From BTUB01 sp963836585 (lineage in GTDB: Bacteria > Babelota > Babeliae > Babelales > Vermiphilaceae): 27,576 nt of DNA. The stretch lies in the NCBI GenBank assembly GCA_963836585.1, contig CAWIJV010000002.1, positions 1-27,576 on the forward strand, read 5' to 3'. Made by a program: the position numbers and the translations under genes. The notes below the pieces were generated by a model. That model was not told where the DNA came from and searched no databases. It saw nothing but the letters and a program-made list of their open reading frames with translations. Of this stretch, positions 15,685-23,679 are shown piece by piece. The first letter of the stretch is position 1; every line of letters starts with the position of its first letter.

Positions 15685-16551
15685 ATGTCCATGATTACAA
15701 AAAATTTCATCTTCAGCCTAATTCTCCTTCCCCTCGCCCTGAGCGCCACCGCTCCTTTTGGCCTTGGCCAGAATTCAAAGCAACCCAACTTTGCCATGCC
15801 GGATAAAAAGGGGAAAAAAGGCCCCCACAAAAACCCTTTTCTTAAAAAATCGCTCGAAGAACTCAAAAAAGAATTATCTCAAGCTCTTGCAGACAAAGAT
15901 TATGAGACTGCCGCAAAATATCTGGATGCCATGCGCATGGTCTGCACCGATACTGAAGAGCTCAAAAATATCCTCCTTCAACTGGCCGATCTTTATTACA
16001 GGCAAGAAGACTGGGCCAAGGCAGAGCGTGTCTATAGTGAATTTGTGATGCTCTATCCGGGGGCCGCCAAATGCGATTATGCCCATTATCGTGCGGTTGC
16101 CTGCGGCTTCAAGTTAACCTTAACGCCCGATCGGGATCAAACTAAAACCCAAGAGGTGCTCAAGCTGGCGGATGAATTTATTGGCCAGTTTAAAACTTCA
16201 GACTATCTGGATCAGATCACCACAGTAGCCACTCAGTGCCGAGAAAAGCTTTTTGAGAGCGACACAAACGTCTTTACCTTCTATTTTAACAGCAAAAACT
16301 ATAAAGCCGCACAAAAAAGATTGGATACGCTCTGCAAAGAGCACGTGCCTCATCTTCCTGCGGCCGAGCCAAAAACACTCGAGCTCACGATTCAATTGGC
16401 TCAGGCTCAAAATAATTCCCAAAGCTTGCTCGAGGCTCAATTTAAGCTGGTCAGCCAATTCCCCGCCAGTGATGTCACCAAACAGTTGGTAGCCTCTCCT
16501 GAAGAGGTGAAACTCGCGTGGGAAGGTAGATATAATCTTGATCTCAGTTGA
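15685..16551 (+). CDS. bamD: BamD-like outer-membrane assembly protein (TPR)
   Basis: This 288-aa protein has an N-terminal signal segment (ITKNFIFSLILLPLALSATA) and then a Lys-rich linker. From about residue 55 it carries TPR-like helical pairs (YETAAKYLDAMR, LADLYYRQEDWAKAERVYSEFVMLYPG), the pattern of BamD/YfiO. BamD is the second essential part of the machine that inserts beta-barrels into the outer membrane. The usual lipobox Cys is missing, which is odd, since BamD is normally a lipoprotein; another secreted TPR protein of the same superfamily is possible. ATGs at 15685 and 15691 are both possible starts. Confidence 0.65.
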   Translation: MSMITKNFIFSLILLPLALSATAPFGLGQNSKQPNFAMPDKKGKKGPHKNPFLKKSLEELKKELSQALADKDYETAAKYLDAMRMVCTDTEELKNILLQLADLYYRQEDWAKAERVYSEFVMLYPGAAKCDYAHYRAVACGFKLTLTPDRDQTKTQEVLKLADEFIGQFKTSDYLDQITTVATQCREKLFESDTNVFTFYFNSKNYKAAQKRLDTLCKEHVPHLPAAEPKTLELTIQLAQAQNNSQSLLEAQFKLVSQFPASDVTKQLVASPEEVKLAWEGRYNLDLS

Positions 16552-16555
16552 TAGC

Positions 16556-16645
16556 CCGTTCGTGGTGAGTGATTGCGAAGCAATCGTATCGAACCACAAT
16601 AAAAAACCCTTCGATATGCCCTTATGGGCTACTCAGGGCGAACGG
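16556..16645. mobile_element. 90-bp palindromic element, empty copy (no gene)
   Basis: The element starts CCGTTCGTGGTGAGT and ends, as reverse complement, CCGTTCGCCCTGAGT, so it has imperfect 15-bp terminal inverted repeats. Left half (16556-16597): a GATTGC/GCAATC hairpin inside GTGGT/ACCAC. Right half (16607-16645): a GCCC/GGGC hairpin inside CCCT/AGGG. The halves are inverted relatives. Five bases separate it from the gene-carrying copy at 16651. Confidence 0.7.
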
Positions 16646-16716
16646 AAGTACCGTTCGTGGTGAGTGCGAGTGAAGCGAGCGTATCGAACCACATATTTAA
16701 TAAAAGAAAATTCAAA

Positions 16717-17007
16717 ATGCAGCCATTTTTTGTTTACATGCTTTTATGCTCTGACAGTTCATACTATATAGGCCATACTGATGATATAGAAAAAAGACTG
16801 TCAGAGCACACTTTATCAACAATCGAAAGTTACACTTCAACTCGATTACCAGTAAAACTGATATACTTACAAGACTTTATGACTCGGGCAGAGGCAATTG
16901 AGGCTGAGCAGCAAATAAAAAAATGGTCACGAAAGAAAAAAGAGGCTCTAGCAACTGGCCAATGGGAACAGCTAAAAAAATTATCAAAGAAGAATTTCAA
17001 AAAATAA
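16717..17007 (+). CDS. Single-domain GIY-YIG nuclease family protein
   Basis: From the ATG at 16717 the protein is 96 aa. The in-frame extension upstream to 16624 is repeat sequence and not credible as coding. It begins MQPFFVYMLLCSDSSYYIGH, where the two Tyr-containing segments correspond to the GIY and YIG motifs, followed by TDDIEKRLSEH with the conserved Arg. Glu residues in EAIEAEQQIKKW are candidates for the metal-binding acid. The C-terminus is Lys-rich. This size fits the UPF0213/YhbQ-type group, whose function is poorly known. It sits inside inverted hairpin repeats, and no ribosome site stronger than AAAGAAAA is visible. Confidence 0.88.
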   Translation: MQPFFVYMLLCSDSSYYIGHTDDIEKRLSEHTLSTIESYTSTRLPVKLIYLQDFMTRAEAIEAEQQIKKWSRKKKEALATGQWEQLKKLSKKNFKK

Positions 17008-17016
17008 GCTAAAATA

Positions 17017-17056
17017 CCCTTCGATACGCCCCTATGGGGCTACTCAGGGCGAACGG
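17017..17056. repeat. Right-end repeat of the GIY-YIG element
   Basis: CCCTTCGATACGCCCC, TAT, GGGGC, then TACTCAGGGCGAACGG. It is 40 bases against 39 in the copy at 16607-16645, differing only in and next to the inner stem. It begins 9 bases after the GIY-YIG stop. Confidence 0.85.
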
Positions 17057-17084
17057 TTAGGGGACTGAGTAACAAGAGGACATC

Positions 17085-17459
17085 ATGCATTATCGCGCAC
17101 AACTGGGTAAAGAGGCAGAGGAAAAGGTAGCGCAGCATCTTATCGCCCAAGGATTCACAATTCTTGAGCAAAACTACCGTAAACGCCGCGGAGAAATCGA
17201 TCTTATTGCAAGCACACCATCATTAGTGGTATTTGTAGAAGTAAAGATGCGCTCACATCACTATTTTGATCTTTCGGATGTGATCACTCCCGGCAAACAG
17301 CGCAAAATAATCATGGTTGCCAAGGAGTATATCGGCCGAAAATTCGGCTTCTATGATCGCTCATACCGGTTTGATGTGGCACTCTTACACGGGACACCGC
17401 AAGGGCTGGAGCTCCAGTATCTGCCCAATGCGTTTACAGAAGGGGACTATTCATGGTAG
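17085..17459 (+). CDS. yraN: YraN/UPF0102 family nuclease-like protein
   Basis: The 124-aa protein has the UPF0102 hallmarks: LGKEAEEKVAQHLIAQGFTI at the N-terminus, YRKRRGEIDLI (about residues 31-41) and VVFVEVKMR (about 48-56). These form the E...D...ExK pattern of the restriction-endonuclease-like fold; family members are thought to act on nucleic acid, but no firm role is known. AAGAGG lies 6 bases before the ATG. Its last codons overlap the start of cdsA by 7 bp, so the two are translationally coupled. Confidence 0.92.
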   Translation: MHYRAQLGKEAEEKVAQHLIAQGFTILEQNYRKRRGEIDLIASTPSLVVFVEVKMRSHHYFDLSDVITPGKQRKIIMVAKEYIGRKFGFYDRSYRFDVALLHGTPQGLELQYLPNAFTEGDYSW

Positions 17460-18136
17460 GCCTGTTTAGCCAACACAGACTCACCATCTTTGCCAAACGA
17501 TTATGCACCGGCTTTGTTTTGGGCCTGCTGTTTTGGACCTTATTTGCCTATTTACCGCCCATCTATTTCTCGGTTGTCTTAGGCATAATTCTCACGCTGA
17601 TCATTGTCTATGAATGGAAAAATTTTTTTAATGTGACCCATCTCTCTTTTTGGCTCATTATGCCCTTTTATCCGATTTTGCCCTTTGCATTTCTGATTGC
17701 GATGAACCAAAATGCAGCCCATCATGCGCTCTTATTTGTACTATTTATCATCGTTTTTAGTTTTGATACCGGCTCCTATTTAATCGGCAGCATTCTTGGC
17801 TATCACAAAATTGCTCCCTCCATCAGTCCCAAAAAAAGTTGGGAGGGCGTGATAGGCGGCTGGCTTTTTGCTTGTGTGGGATTAGTGCTGGTACTCTGGG
17901 AACTCAATAAACACAAATCCCCTTTGTTTATCGCTATTTTTACCCTGTTTGTCTGCCTGCTATCACTCGTGGGGGATCTTTTTGAATCGTACCTCAAGCG
18001 CCGCGCGGGTATCAAAGATTCGGGCACCATGCTCCCCGGGCATGGCGGTTTTCTGGATCGCTTTGACGGCATTCTCTTCACGGTAATATTCTTTTACCTT
18101 TTTAAAGATTATTTGGTAAAATTGTTTGAACTGTAA
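17453..18136 (+). CDS. cdsA: Phosphatidate cytidylyltransferase CdsA
   Basis: CdsA makes CDP-diacylglycerol from phosphatidic acid and CTP, the branch point of phospholipid synthesis, in the inner membrane. This 227-aa protein has several hydrophobic segments and the conserved ISPKKSWEGVIGG and the family signature SYLKRRAGIKDSG, then LPGHGGFLDRFDG (about residues 183-210). It is on the short side for the family but contains the complete C-terminal catalytic region. It overlaps yraN by 7 bp and is followed 26 bp later by an ankyrin gene. Confidence 0.93.
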   Translation: MVGLFSQHRLTIFAKRLCTGFVLGLLFWTLFAYLPPIYFSVVLGIILTLIIVYEWKNFFNVTHLSFWLIMPFYPILPFAFLIAMNQNAAHHALLFVLFIIVFSFDTGSYLIGSILGYHKIAPSISPKKSWEGVIGGWLFACVGLVLVLWELNKHKSPLFIAIFTLFVCLLSLVGDLFESYLKRRAGIKDSGTMLPGHGGFLDRFDGILFTVIFFYLFKDYLVKLFEL

Positions 18137-18162
18137 AAATCTTTTTGCATCGAGGTATTTTC

Positions 18163-18936
18163 ATGCATCACAAATTTCTCTTTTTGATTTTCATCTTTTC
18201 ATATTTTTCTTCACATGCAATGCTGGCACCCAAAAGTATTGCAGAGTTACAGAGCGCTATCCCCGAATCTCAATTATCCGAAGAGCAGGTTAAGAGCTTT
18301 GCACAAAAAATGTGTGACAAAGCGCTTGAAGAAGATGACGCAGCAGCAGTATTTTCTATTGCCCGCTTACTCAAACCACCACTCGCCAGCGCATGGCTCA
18401 CTGAACTTCTAGAAACAGAACAGGGCATGGAAACTGCCACTAAAGAATTAACTACTGCGATTGAAGACAATGATCAACCCACTGCTGAATTCCTTTTGAG
18501 CACCGGCAATGTGCAGCTGGCTAATGCCAATCTCTTCTATGCTTTTTCCCTTCCCGTCAGCGTCAGTTTGCTCTATCGGTGCATAGAGGGGAATAAACTC
18601 AAAATAGCCTCAGCATTACTTCGATCGGGCGCAGATCCTGATAAAGTTGGATATCATGGATTTACACCCTTACTTTTTACTGCTTGCATGCACACTGCAG
18701 CAACAGTAAGAGCAGCGCATCTTCTATTAACGCAGGGCGCAGATCCAAATAAGAGAGGAACAAAAAGGCAGAGTCATGATAGTCCTCTCATTGAATGTCT
18801 GCAAAACTCTTTCCCTGCTGGCGGCGCGCCCTTTGTGCCGACATTCGCCATGGTAGAACTTCTACTTGATTCTGGAGCCGATCGCACTGAAAAGTCTGTA
18901 GGTTCTGTGAACCAAATTTTATCTGAGCCATATTAA
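18163..18936 (+). pseudogene. Secreted ankyrin-repeat protein, split by an IS5-like element
   Basis: From the ATG at 18163 (AGG 7 bases upstream; the TTG at 18145 is not supported) the literal product is 257 aa. A signal segment ends SSHAMLAPKS. The region to about residue 130 is helical; two to three ankyrin repeats follow (LKIASALLRSGADPDKVGYHGFTP, AAHLLLTQGADPNKRG, MVELLLDSGADRTEKS). After codon 246 (GTA, 18898-18900) the frame enters the element at 18901, which adds 11 residues (GSVNQILSEPY) and a stop. Joining to 19756 restores EKSVDSQETAADII and a 281-aa protein. The truncated product keeps all visible ankyrin repeats and might still function. Confidence 0.9.
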
Positions 18937-19753
18937 AGCTCCTACGAAATGCAGAAAAGATAAATAGGACTGGGCCGATTTATCAAATCTGGAAAAAATT
19001 CTACGAAAATGTTTAATTTTGCCGAAAAAGCACTCGATAAGATGCCGTTCTTTATAAAGATGTTCATCATAAGAACGTGGTTTTTTACGATTCTTTCGCG
19101 AAGGAATATTCGCCTCACATCCCTTCTTTCCAATGTTTTCAACAAAATCATCGCAATCGTACGCCTTGTCGGCAACTATGGGAATATCAAAAACACCCTC
19201 ACATAAATGCTTTGCTTGAGTAATATCATTACGATTACCTGCCGTCAAAATGAATTTAAGAGGCAGACCTAATGCGTCCACGAAAGCATGTATCTTAGTT
19301 GTGAATCCCCCTTTACTACGACCCAACGCTTGCTGTTCTTGAAATCCATAGCCAGCTGAACATGCATGTGAACGAACAATCGTAGAGTCAATCATGCCAA
19401 GGTCCATATCTGGATCCTTCTGTACAAATTCAAATAATTTTTTCCAAATACCACGTTTACTCCATTGCTTAAACCGCTTATGAACGGCTCTCCAATTACC
19501 ATAATAAAAAGGGAGTAATCGCCACTGGCAGCCAGTTCTAAGTGTGTAAACAACCGCTTCAAGAAATTTGCGCAGCCGCTCGGCATCATTTTTATGAATT
19601 CCCTTAATTTGACTTAAAAATTTCAATATTTCTGTAAATTCTGTATCTTTAAGCAAGTAATGCATTATGGCTTCCTTTTTTAGGTGTTTGATAGCTCTTT
19701 AAAAGGAAGCTTACTTTTTATTTATGCATTTTTTAAATTTGGTTCACAGAACC
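18901..19753 (-). mobile_element. Complete IS5-family-like insertion sequence
   Basis: The element is 853 bp. The perfect 19-bp terminal inverted repeats are GGTTCTGTGAACCAAATTT (18901-18919) and its complement (19735-19753). TA flanks it on both sides (18899-18900, 19754-19755), fitting the TA target duplication of IS5/IS427-type elements. The outer part of each end (GGTTC-TGT-GAACC) is itself a small hairpin. It encodes one intact transposase on the minus strand. Perfect ends and an exactly restorable target gene suggest a recent jump. Confidence 0.95.
18919..19665 (-). CDS. IS5-family DDE transposase
   Basis: This 248-aa protein has the short single-ORF layout of IS5-type transposases. 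The N-terminal DUF4096-like part contains RKFLEAVVYTLRTGCQWRLLP. The DDE domain follows: Asp in MIDSTIVRSH, the GRSKGGFTTKIH motif, Asp in IVADKAYD, and Glu in KERHLIECFFGKIKHFRRI. AGGAAG lies 5 bases before the ATG. Its 3' end coincides with the inner edge of the left terminal repeat. No frameshift is seen, unlike many IS427-group elements that need one. Confidence 0.95.
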   Translation of the reverse strand: MHYLLKDTEFTEILKFLSQIKGIHKNDAERLRKFLEAVVYTLRTGCQWRLLPFYYGNWRAVHKRFKQWSKRGIWKKLFEFVQKDPDMDLGMIDSTIVRSHACSAGYGFQEQQALGRSKGGFTTKIHAFVDALGLPLKFILTAGNRNDITQAKHLCEGVFDIPIVADKAYDCDDFVENIGKKGCEANIPSRKNRKKPRSYDEHLYKERHLIECFFGKIKHFRRIFSRFDKSAQSYLSFLHFVGALIWLR

Positions 19754-19755
19754 TA

Positions 19756-19863
19756 GACTCACAAGAAACCGCAGCAGATATCATCGCAGCTCGGGCACCT
19801 GAACATCAGACTATTAAAAAAAGAATGCTCAGCATGCTTACTGAGACATTAAAAATAGCGTGA
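19756..19863 (+). pseudogene. 3' remnant of the split ankyrin gene
   Basis: Reading on from the TA target in the frame of the 18163 gene gives 35 residues beginning DSQETAADIIAARAP and ending TLKIA, then TGA at 19861-19863. The region has no start or ribosome site of its own. The fit in frame shows that the IS5-like element landed in this gene's last eighth. Confidence 0.9.
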
Positions 19864-19884
19864 TTTTGCCAAACTGTTGCTTAA

Positions 19885-19925
19885 ACCATCAATTTTTTAT
19901 ACTTTTTGATTATATAACCATCAAA
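19885..19925 (+). promoter_or_regulatory. Direct and inverted repeats upstream of the ATPase gene
   Basis: ACCATCAA occurs at 19885-19892 and 19917-19924, 32 bases apart, about three helical turns. TTTGAT (19905-19910) and ATCAAA (19920-19925) are inverted around TATATAACC, and TATACT lies between the copies. This may be an operator-promoter region. There is no regulator gene nearby. Confidence 0.35.
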
Positions 19926-19945
19926 TTTTAATAAAAAGTGATGAT

Positions 19946-21088
19946 ATGTTTAACAGAATTCTCAAATTACCCCTCTCAGGCCAGAACAGTATCTTCCTGT
20001 TTGGCCCACGCGGAACCGGCAAAACTTCCTGGATTAAAGAGCATTTGTCCGATTATGTATACCTGGATCTGCTCGATTTTTCCCTTTTTAGCCAGCTTTC
20101 GGCCGACCCGAGCAGACTAGAAAACCTTATTCCTAAAGGCTATACCGATTGGATAGTGATCGATGAGGTGCAGCGAGTGCCGGAGCTCCTTAATGAGGTA
20201 CATCGACTCATTGAAGGAAAAAAATTTAGATTTTTATTAACCGGATCCAGCGCTCGGTCTCTACGCCGGCGCGGCGTAAATCTTTTGGCCGGCAGGGCGC
20301 TCAGATATTATATGCACCCTCTGGTGATCCAAGAGATTGGTGCCGCTTTTAATTTGGCACATGCGGCACAATTTGGCCTTCTACCTATGGCCGTAACCCA
20401 AGAAGATCCCAAAAAATATTTAGAAACCTATGTGCAAACCTATGTGCGTGAAGAAGTATTGCAAGAGGGCCTCACCCGCAATGTGGGATCCTTCTACCGC
20501 TTTTTGGAAATTGCCAGTTTTTCTCAAGGCAACCTTTTAAATTTCTCTGAGATTTCTCGAGAATTGGCCATTGATCGATTGGTGGTAGCTAATTATTTCG
20601 ACATCCTTGATGATCTTTTATTAGCTATTCGGCTCAACCCATTCACACAAAGAGCCAAACGTAAAATAGTTGCGCATCAAAAATTTTATTTTTTTGACAC
20701 CGGCGTCTACCGCTTTTTACGGCCTTCCGGTCCTCTCGATACTCCTGAAGAAGCTGATGGCTCTGGATTAGAAACACTGTTTTTGCAGTCATTGCGCGCA
20801 ATCAATGATTATTATGAGCTGGGATATACCATCTATTTTTGGCGCACATCCACCGGCACTGAAGTCGATTTCATTCTCTATGGCCCCAAAGGCTTGCATG
20901 CATTTGAAATTAAACGCTCATCCAAAACGCAAACTAAGGCATTGAAAGGCTTGCGAGAATTTAAAGAAGATTATCCTGAAGCACAATTGCATTTCATATT
21001 TTTAGGCAAGCATAAAGAATATCACGATGATATAAATGCGATCCCATTCGAAACAGCACTGCGCGATCTGCCAAAAATATTGGCATAA
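19946..21088 (+). CDS. AAA ATPase with DUF4143 domain
   Basis: This 380-aa protein has Walker A GPRGTGKTS (residues 20-28), Walker B IVIDEVQRVPEL (70-81) and a sensor-like LLTGSSARSLRR, followed by a C-terminal DUF4143 region (about 180-330) with FYFFDTGVYRFL and a terminal nuclease-like segment EVDFILYGPKGLHAFEIKRS. The last resembles the D...ExK pattern of restriction-like folds. These ATPases are common in bacteria and archaea and sometimes act in defence or toxin-antitoxin settings, but the role is unknown. It meets hisS stop to stop, with no gap. Confidence 0.9.
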   Translation: MFNRILKLPLSGQNSIFLFGPRGTGKTSWIKEHLSDYVYLDLLDFSLFSQLSADPSRLENLIPKGYTDWIVIDEVQRVPELLNEVHRLIEGKKFRFLLTGSSARSLRRRGVNLLAGRALRYYMHPLVIQEIGAAFNLAHAAQFGLLPMAVTQEDPKKYLETYVQTYVREEVLQEGLTRNVGSFYRFLEIASFSQGNLLNFSEISRELAIDRLVVANYFDILDDLLLAIRLNPFTQRAKRKIVAHQKFYFFDTGVYRFLRPSGPLDTPEEADGSGLETLFLQSLRAINDYYELGYTIYFWRTSTGTEVDFILYGPKGLHAFEIKRSSKTQTKALKGLREFKEDYPEAQLHFIFLGKHKEYHDDINAIPFETALRDLPKILA

Positions 21089-22342
21089 CTACTTTTGCAA
21101 GTAGGTAACCACTGCTGCTTGGGCCATGCGTTCTTGCGCACCGGTGATCATATTTTTTACCGTCACCTCATTTTTTGCCTGCTCATCATCGCCCAGCAAG
21201 AGCGCGTAAGCCGCGCCCAATTTATTTGCCTTGGCAAGCATATTTTTGATTGAAGCACCTTCGAGTAGCACTTCAGCGCACAGGCCAACCGCTTGCAGTT
21301 CATCCGCGAGCATCAGCGCCAGTATTTGCTGCGCAGGCCCGAGAGGAACAATCACATGCAATTTGGGCGCTTGGGCAAGTGGCAATATATTTTGATACGG
21401 CTCAAGAATCATAAGTAAACGCTCGATGCCAATGGCAGCGCCAATCGATTGCTGATCCTGTTTGCCACCAATCTGAGTCACCAGCTGATCATAGCGCCCG
21501 CCACCGCAGAAGGTGTTTTGCGCGCCCAAGCCGCCACTCACAAATTCAAAGACCGTTTTATTATAATAATCCAGCCCACGCACCAATGCCGGCTGCACCT
21601 TAAAGGTGACCGAGAGCAACTCTAGATCATGCTGCAGCTTTTGCCATTCTTGCGCGCAAGCGGCACATAAGTGATCAGTAATGCGCGGCGCGTTTTGATA
21701 GATCACTTGGCAGGTGGCCACTTTGCAGTCAAAAATCCGCATAATATTTTTTTCTTTGCGCTCCATACAGTTGGCGCACAGCCCTATTTGCGCGTCTAAG
21801 AATTTCTTGAGCACGGCGCGATAAGCAACCCGATCTTGCGGGCAGCCCAGATAATTAATGAGCAGTGCATAATCGTTAAAGCGCAACACTTCATGGAACA
21901 GGCGATCAAGCATCTTGATCATCTGCACATCCTGCGCAAGCGCTTGCGAGCCGATCACCTCCATACTCACTTGATGGAATTCTCTGAATCTGCCTTTTTG
22001 CGGCCGCTCGTAGCGAAAGCAGGGGCCCACGGTGAACACTTTCCACGGCGTGGTTTGCACACCATTCTCCACAAAGGCGCGCACCATTGAAGCGGTAATT
22101 TCCGGGCGCAAACAGATGCTCTCTGCTTCTTGCGTCTCACCATGCGGCTGGATAATAAACATCTCTTTGTTTACCACATCGGTATGCAAGCCCAGGGTAC
22201 GCTTGAACAGTTCCGTATGCTCAAGAATGGGGGTATCAATTTGGGCAAAAGCATAAATGCCCAGATGTTTTTTGATTGTGTCGATCACAAAATTAAACAG
22301 CGTGAGATCTAAAAAATCGTTAGTGCCTTTTACTCGTAACAT
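21089..22342 (-). CDS. hisS: Histidyl-tRNA synthetase HisS
   Basis: HisS charges tRNA-His. This 417-aa protein has class II motif 1 near the start, motif 2 FTVGPCFRYERPQKGRFREFHQ-like sequence (about residues 105-125), the histidine-specific RGLDYYNKTVFEF, and motif 3 GAAIGIERLL, followed by an anticodon-binding domain (KLHVIVPLGPAQQ onward). Length is normal. TATAAT on the minus strand (22366-22371) lies 24 bp before the ATG, although no strong ribosome site is seen. It is the best phylogenetic marker in the window. It is divergent from a small secreted protein. Confidence 0.96.
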   Translation of the reverse strand: MLRVKGTNDFLDLTLFNFVIDTIKKHLGIYAFAQIDTPILEHTELFKRTLGLHTDVVNKEMFIIQPHGETQEAESICLRPEITASMVRAFVENGVQTTPWKVFTVGPCFRYERPQKGRFREFHQVSMEVIGSQALAQDVQMIKMLDRLFHEVLRFNDYALLINYLGCPQDRVAYRAVLKKFLDAQIGLCANCMERKEKNIMRIFDCKVATCQVIYQNAPRITDHLCAACAQEWQKLQHDLELLSVTFKVQPALVRGLDYYNKTVFEFVSGGLGAQNTFCGGGRYDQLVTQIGGKQDQQSIGAAIGIERLLMILEPYQNILPLAQAPKLHVIVPLGPAQQILALMLADELQAVGLCAEVLLEGASIKNMLAKANKLGAAYALLLGDDEQAKNEVTVKNMITGAQERMAQAAVVTYLQK

Positions 22343-22456
22343 AAGAAGAAGCCTTACTATTAGGGATTATAGTTCACATTCCAGTATAGCGTATCAAAAT
22401 GTTGAATACTATTTGAACCTTGTGATACAGTCAAAAAAAATTAAGAAGAGGGTCCT

Positions 22457-22840
22457 ATGAACTATATATTTATTTTTCTGATGTTGGGTGGTTTCTCGCT
22501 GTATGCTGATCTTAAAACGGTGCACCCGGAGCAAGTGCAGCAGCAGCTCAAGGAGCAGCTGGGGCAACAACCATCTGCCATTAATGTAAACTTTAGCCTC
22601 GGCAATGCGCAAGAAGCTCCCGCCAAAAATACCGCCACCACTACCAATACCACCCAGCATGTGGTGGTCGAGCATAAGGTGGATACACCTAAAGAAGAAT
22701 CGATATTTAAATCGATGCTTCGGCAAGCGACAAGCGCGGCCAGCTATGTGGTAACCCATGTAGTCATCGAAAAAGTATGCACCAAAGAAAATATTGAAAC
22801 GGCTGCTGAGATCATAAAAAAAGTTGTCTTTAGGAGCTAA
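22457..22840 (+). CDS. Small secreted protein of unknown function
   Basis: GAGGG lies 4 bases before the ATG of this 127-aa protein. The signal peptide ends GGFSLYADLK (about residue 17). The mature part is Gln-rich, then contains INVNFSLGNAQEA, a Thr/Asn-rich linker and a C-terminal helix (SMLRQATSAASYVVTHVVIEK, written here to residue about 107). I recognise no family. The INVNFSLGNAQEA segment resembles FHFTVSLNNVQDA near the mature N-terminus of the next gene, which starts 2 bp after this stop. The two probably form an operon and may share a sorting or binding motif. Confidence 0.75.
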   Translation: MNYIFIFLMLGGFSLYADLKTVHPEQVQQQLKEQLGQQPSAINVNFSLGNAQEAPAKNTATTTNTTQHVVVEHKVDTPKEESIFKSMLRQATSAASYVVTHVVIEKVCTKENIETAAEIIKKVVFRS

Positions 22841-22842
22841 TC

Positions 22843-23679
22843 ATGATGCTGCGCGCGCCATTTTTGGCATCTGTTTTGGCATGCGGCTTTTTGCATGCCA
22901 CCGCAAATAGCCCCACCTTTCATTTCACGGTGAGCTTAAACAATGTGCAAGATGCCCGCGCCACCAACAGCTGGACACCCGTTGAGGAGACCAGCTCATC
23001 ACGCCTGATTGATAAACTGAGCCAAGTCTGGATTGATCCGGCCACCAACACCAATTTGGCCCAGCGCTTAAAGATCACCGGCAGCTCGTGGCTGGCTGAT
23101 CACAAATGGCATCTGCTGGGCGCCTCATTGGCTGGATCATATATCTATCTGTGCTCAATCATTATGCGCGGCAATAGTTACTTTGGAAAAAAAGAGTTGT
23201 GGTCATCATGGCGCCAAGATTTGCCGCTTGAGCAGCTGCTGGCAATTCCGCAACAACAATTTGCCGGCGATCTCTTGGCAGAAATTCAGCGCCGCTACAC
23301 CGATCCGGCTGCCGTTACCGATCTGGTGCGGCCGCTAGGAACTTTTATGAGAACCGTTGATCAAGAGGAAGAGCTGCTCCTCTGGTATCAAGAAGCATTT
23401 TCCTGGATCTCATATCTTAAGCTCACCGCGATCATTCCGTTTAGCACGGTGCAATTTACAAAAATCACCGAGCGCTTGCAGCGGCTTGCCTATTACAAAA
23501 ATGTGTTTCAAAGTTGGACGGCGCACTATCAATTGGAGCATGCATCACGCTCAGTGGCACATCTACTTCATGAACCGTTTCCTGATGTGAGTTGCGTGGC
23601 TCACTTATTGGCGTATCGCTATAAAATTGCATTACACGATTATTGGGATGCACACACCTGTCGCACTATTCCTCAATAA
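22843..23679 (+). CDS. Exported or membrane protein of unknown function
   Basis: The start is ATG at 22843 or 22846, both behind AGGAG. The 278-aa product has a signal peptide (to about residue 21, FLHATAN), then FHFTVSLNNVQDA, and a hydrophobic segment (about residues 88-107, WHLLGASLAGSYIYLCSIIM) that could span a membrane. The remainder is helical, rich in Leu, Trp and Tyr. No known domain is recognised. It follows the 127-aa gene by 2 bp, and its 3' end overlaps the convergent Fic gene by 14 bp. Confidence 0.75.
   Translation: MMLRAPFLASVLACGFLHATANSPTFHFTVSLNNVQDARATNSWTPVEETSSSRLIDKLSQVWIDPATNTNLAQRLKITGSSWLADHKWHLLGASLAGSYIYLCSIIMRGNSYFGKKELWSSWRQDLPLEQLLAIPQQQFAGDLLAEIQRRYTDPAAVTDLVRPLGTFMRTVDQEEELLLWYQEAFSWISYLKLTAIIPFSTVQFTKITERLQRLAYYKNVFQSWTAHYQLEHASRSVAHLLHEPFPDVSCVAHLLAYRYKIALHDYWDAHTCRTIPQ

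Larger units (their letters stand above)
16651..17056 (+). mobile_element. GIY-YIG element bounded by the same palindromic ends
   Basis: Left end 16651-16693 is a close relative of 16556-16597; right end 17017-17056 matches 16607-16645 with a few changes, some compensating in its small stem (GCCCC/GGGGC versus GCCC/GGGC). CCGTTCG at the left and CGAACGG at the right are exact inverted ends. The GIY-YIG gene fills the space between, with 23 bp before it and 9 bp after it. This looks like a full version of the empty 90-bp element beside it. Mobility is inference. Confidence 0.55.

Noticed and set aside
16624..16716. 31-residue extension of the GIY-YIG protein
   Set aside because: It is encoded by the hairpin repeats; the protein starts with its conserved motif right after the ATG at 16717.
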